A stretch of 5,689 bases of DNA from an uncultured Clostridia bacterium (GTDB taxonomy: Bacteria; Bacillota; Clostridia; Peptostreptococcales; Anaerovoracaceae). A program made the translations under genes and the position numbers. The notes under the pieces are model-generated. The model was not told the DNA's origin. It saw nothing but the letters and a program-made list of their open reading frames with translations, and did no database searches. Below are positions 5,387 through 5,689 of the stretch, piece by piece. Position 1 is the stretch's first letter; each line of letters begins with the position of its first letter. The stretch is taken from NCBI GenBank assembly GCA_934277495.1, contig CAKQUI010000124.1, forward strand, positions 1 through 5,689, written 5' to 3'.

Positions 5387-5413
5387 TTAGCACTCGCTAC
5401 TTGACAGTGCTAA
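5387..5413. promoter_or_regulatory. CIRCE element (HrcA heat-shock operator)
   Basis: TTAGCACTC (5387-5395), a nine-base spacer and CAGTGCTAA (5405-5413) match the CIRCE consensus TTAGCACTC-N9-GAGTGCTAA at 17 of 18 arm positions. The single change is C for G at 5405. HrcA repressor binds such sites and releases them on heat stress. Its position over the -35 of the promoter at 5401-5429 and upstream of dnaJ is as expected. Confidence 0.93.
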
Positions 5414-5429
5414 CAAAAAGGGATATACT
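5401..5429 (+). promoter_or_regulatory. Sigma-A promoter of the dnaJ unit, overlapping CIRCE
   Basis: A perfect TTGACA (5401-5406) and TATACT (5424-5429, 5 of 6) are spaced by 17 nt, with a predicted start near 5436. The -35 lies partly in the CIRCE spacer and partly in its right arm, so HrcA binding would block polymerase directly. Confidence 0.85.
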
Positions 5430-5435
5430 TTAATC

Positions 5436-5608
5436 ACAAGCTGAAGAAAACTATACAGCTGCCGCTCCACTGGAGGAGGTATCAGAAGACAGACACATGA
5501 AAGGCCGCCTGGCGATACAGGCAGCATGATATACAGCAGAATACCTCACAGGCAGTTCCTGTGAGGTGTTTTCTTTCCAGTATGAATTTATGACAAGGGG
5601 TGATAGTT
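5436..5608 (+). other. Structured leader of the dnaJ transcript
   Basis: From the predicted start near 5436 to the dnaJ ATG there are about 173 nt without a convincing gene. Visible elements are a weak stem AGCTG/CAGCT (5439-5443, 5456-5460), and CTCCA-C-TGGAG (5465-5475), whose right half is part of a strong Shine-Dalgarno-like GGAGGAGG (5472-5479) with no start codon at normal distance. A hairpin GCCTG/CAGGC (5507-5511, 5518-5522) and the terminator-like hairpin at 5543-5576 follow. It may be a regulatory leader, a short stable RNA ending near 5576, or the scar of genes lost between CIRCE and dnaJ. Confidence 0.5.
5543..5576 (+). terminator. Terminator-like hairpin between the CIRCE promoter and dnaJ
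   Basis: ACCTCACAGG (5543-5552) and CCTGTGAGGT (5558-5567) form a perfect ten-pair stem with a five-base loop, followed by GTTTTCTTT. The T-run is interrupted, so termination may be partial. Only 32 bases separate it from the dnaJ start and I see no promoter there. Messages from the CIRCE promoter, and any readthrough from the XRE cluster, must therefore pass it to reach dnaJ. Confidence 0.72.
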
Positions 5609-5689
5609 ATGGCAGCAAAGCGTGATTGCTATGAGGTACTGGGAGTGAGCAGGGATGATTCCCAGAGCGATATAAAAAAAGCATACAGG
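5609..5689 (+). CDS. dnaJ: DnaJ (Hsp40) co-chaperone, N-terminal fragment cut by the window end
   Basis: The 27 codons present encode the start of a J-domain: [19 protein letters not shown] and then KKAYR. They cover helix I and the start of helix II, which binds DnaK; the HPD motif would come shortly after the window edge. DnaJ delivers unfolded proteins to DnaK in the cytoplasm and stimulates its ATPase. The DnaJ-typical N-terminus and the CIRCE element upstream favour true dnaJ over another J-domain protein, but the zinc-finger and C-terminal domains cannot be seen. AAGGGG (5595-5600) lies eight bases before the ATG. Residue 7 is cysteine where most DnaJ proteins have tyrosine in the RDYYE motif. 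Expression should be HrcA-controlled through 5387-5413, with the hairpin at 5543-5576 intervening. Confidence 0.88.
   Translation, partial: MAAKRDCYEVLGVSRDDSQSDIKKAYR

Noticed and set aside
5497..5529. A ten-codon ORF (MKGRLAIQAA) in the dnaJ leader downstream of GGAGGAGG.
   Set aside because: The Shine-Dalgarno-like sequence is 17 bases from the ATG, too far for normal initiation, and the peptide resembles nothing I know.

Overview
The window looks like chromosomal DNA of a low-to-moderate GC Bacillota, most likely a Clostridia member of the Ruminococcaceae/Oscillospiraceae type. The support is strong AGGAGG-type ribosome binding sites, sigma-A promoters with 17-nt spacers, many intrinsic terminators, frequent ATA isoleucine codons, and a CIRCE heat-shock operator. 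The genus is a guess. I see no transposase, integrase, attachment site, CRISPR array or rRNA.

Layout, left to right. A tRNA-Pro(CGG) lies on the minus strand at 1-77. A nitroreductase-family flavoprotein follows on the plus strand (245-763) with a near-consensus promoter, a 3' hairpin and a terminator. It converges on a minus-strand NhaC-family Na+/H+ antiporter gene (1063-2682), which has its own terminator. The antiporter gene is divergent from an AEC-family permease gene (2881-3804). Their promoters physically overlap in the gap, and the antiporter leader carries a terminator-like hairpin before the ribosome binding site. After a strong terminator come three tandem plus-strand XRE-type HTH regulator genes (4003-4434, 4537-4965, 4958-5371). 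The first two proteins are close paralogues. A second group of inverted repeats sits between their genes, and genes two and three overlap by 8 nt. Fifteen bases after the third regulator is a CIRCE element overlapping a consensus promoter. A structured leader of about 170 nt with a terminator-like hairpin follows, and then the first 27 codons of dnaJ, cut by the window edge.

How the parts may work together. The two transporters belong to families with organic-acid members (MleN in NhaC, malate permeases in AEC). They could form a divergently controlled organic-acid/sodium module, but substrate cannot be read from the sequence. The three regulators look like a duplicated, probably autoregulated cluster whose targets are unknown. 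With no terminator after the third, their transcript should run into the CIRCE-dnaJ leader. The dnaJ unit should be repressed by HrcA. It lacks hrcA, grpE and dnaK between the operator and dnaJ, and its only visible promoter lies upstream of a terminator-like hairpin.

The most interesting points are the possible attenuators in front of the antiporter and dnaJ, the overlapping divergent promoters, the XRE triplet with its palindromic sites, and the CIRCE whose one mismatch completes the -35 box. I do not see convincing proof of a wholly new system. All motifs were found by eye, without database search or folding software.
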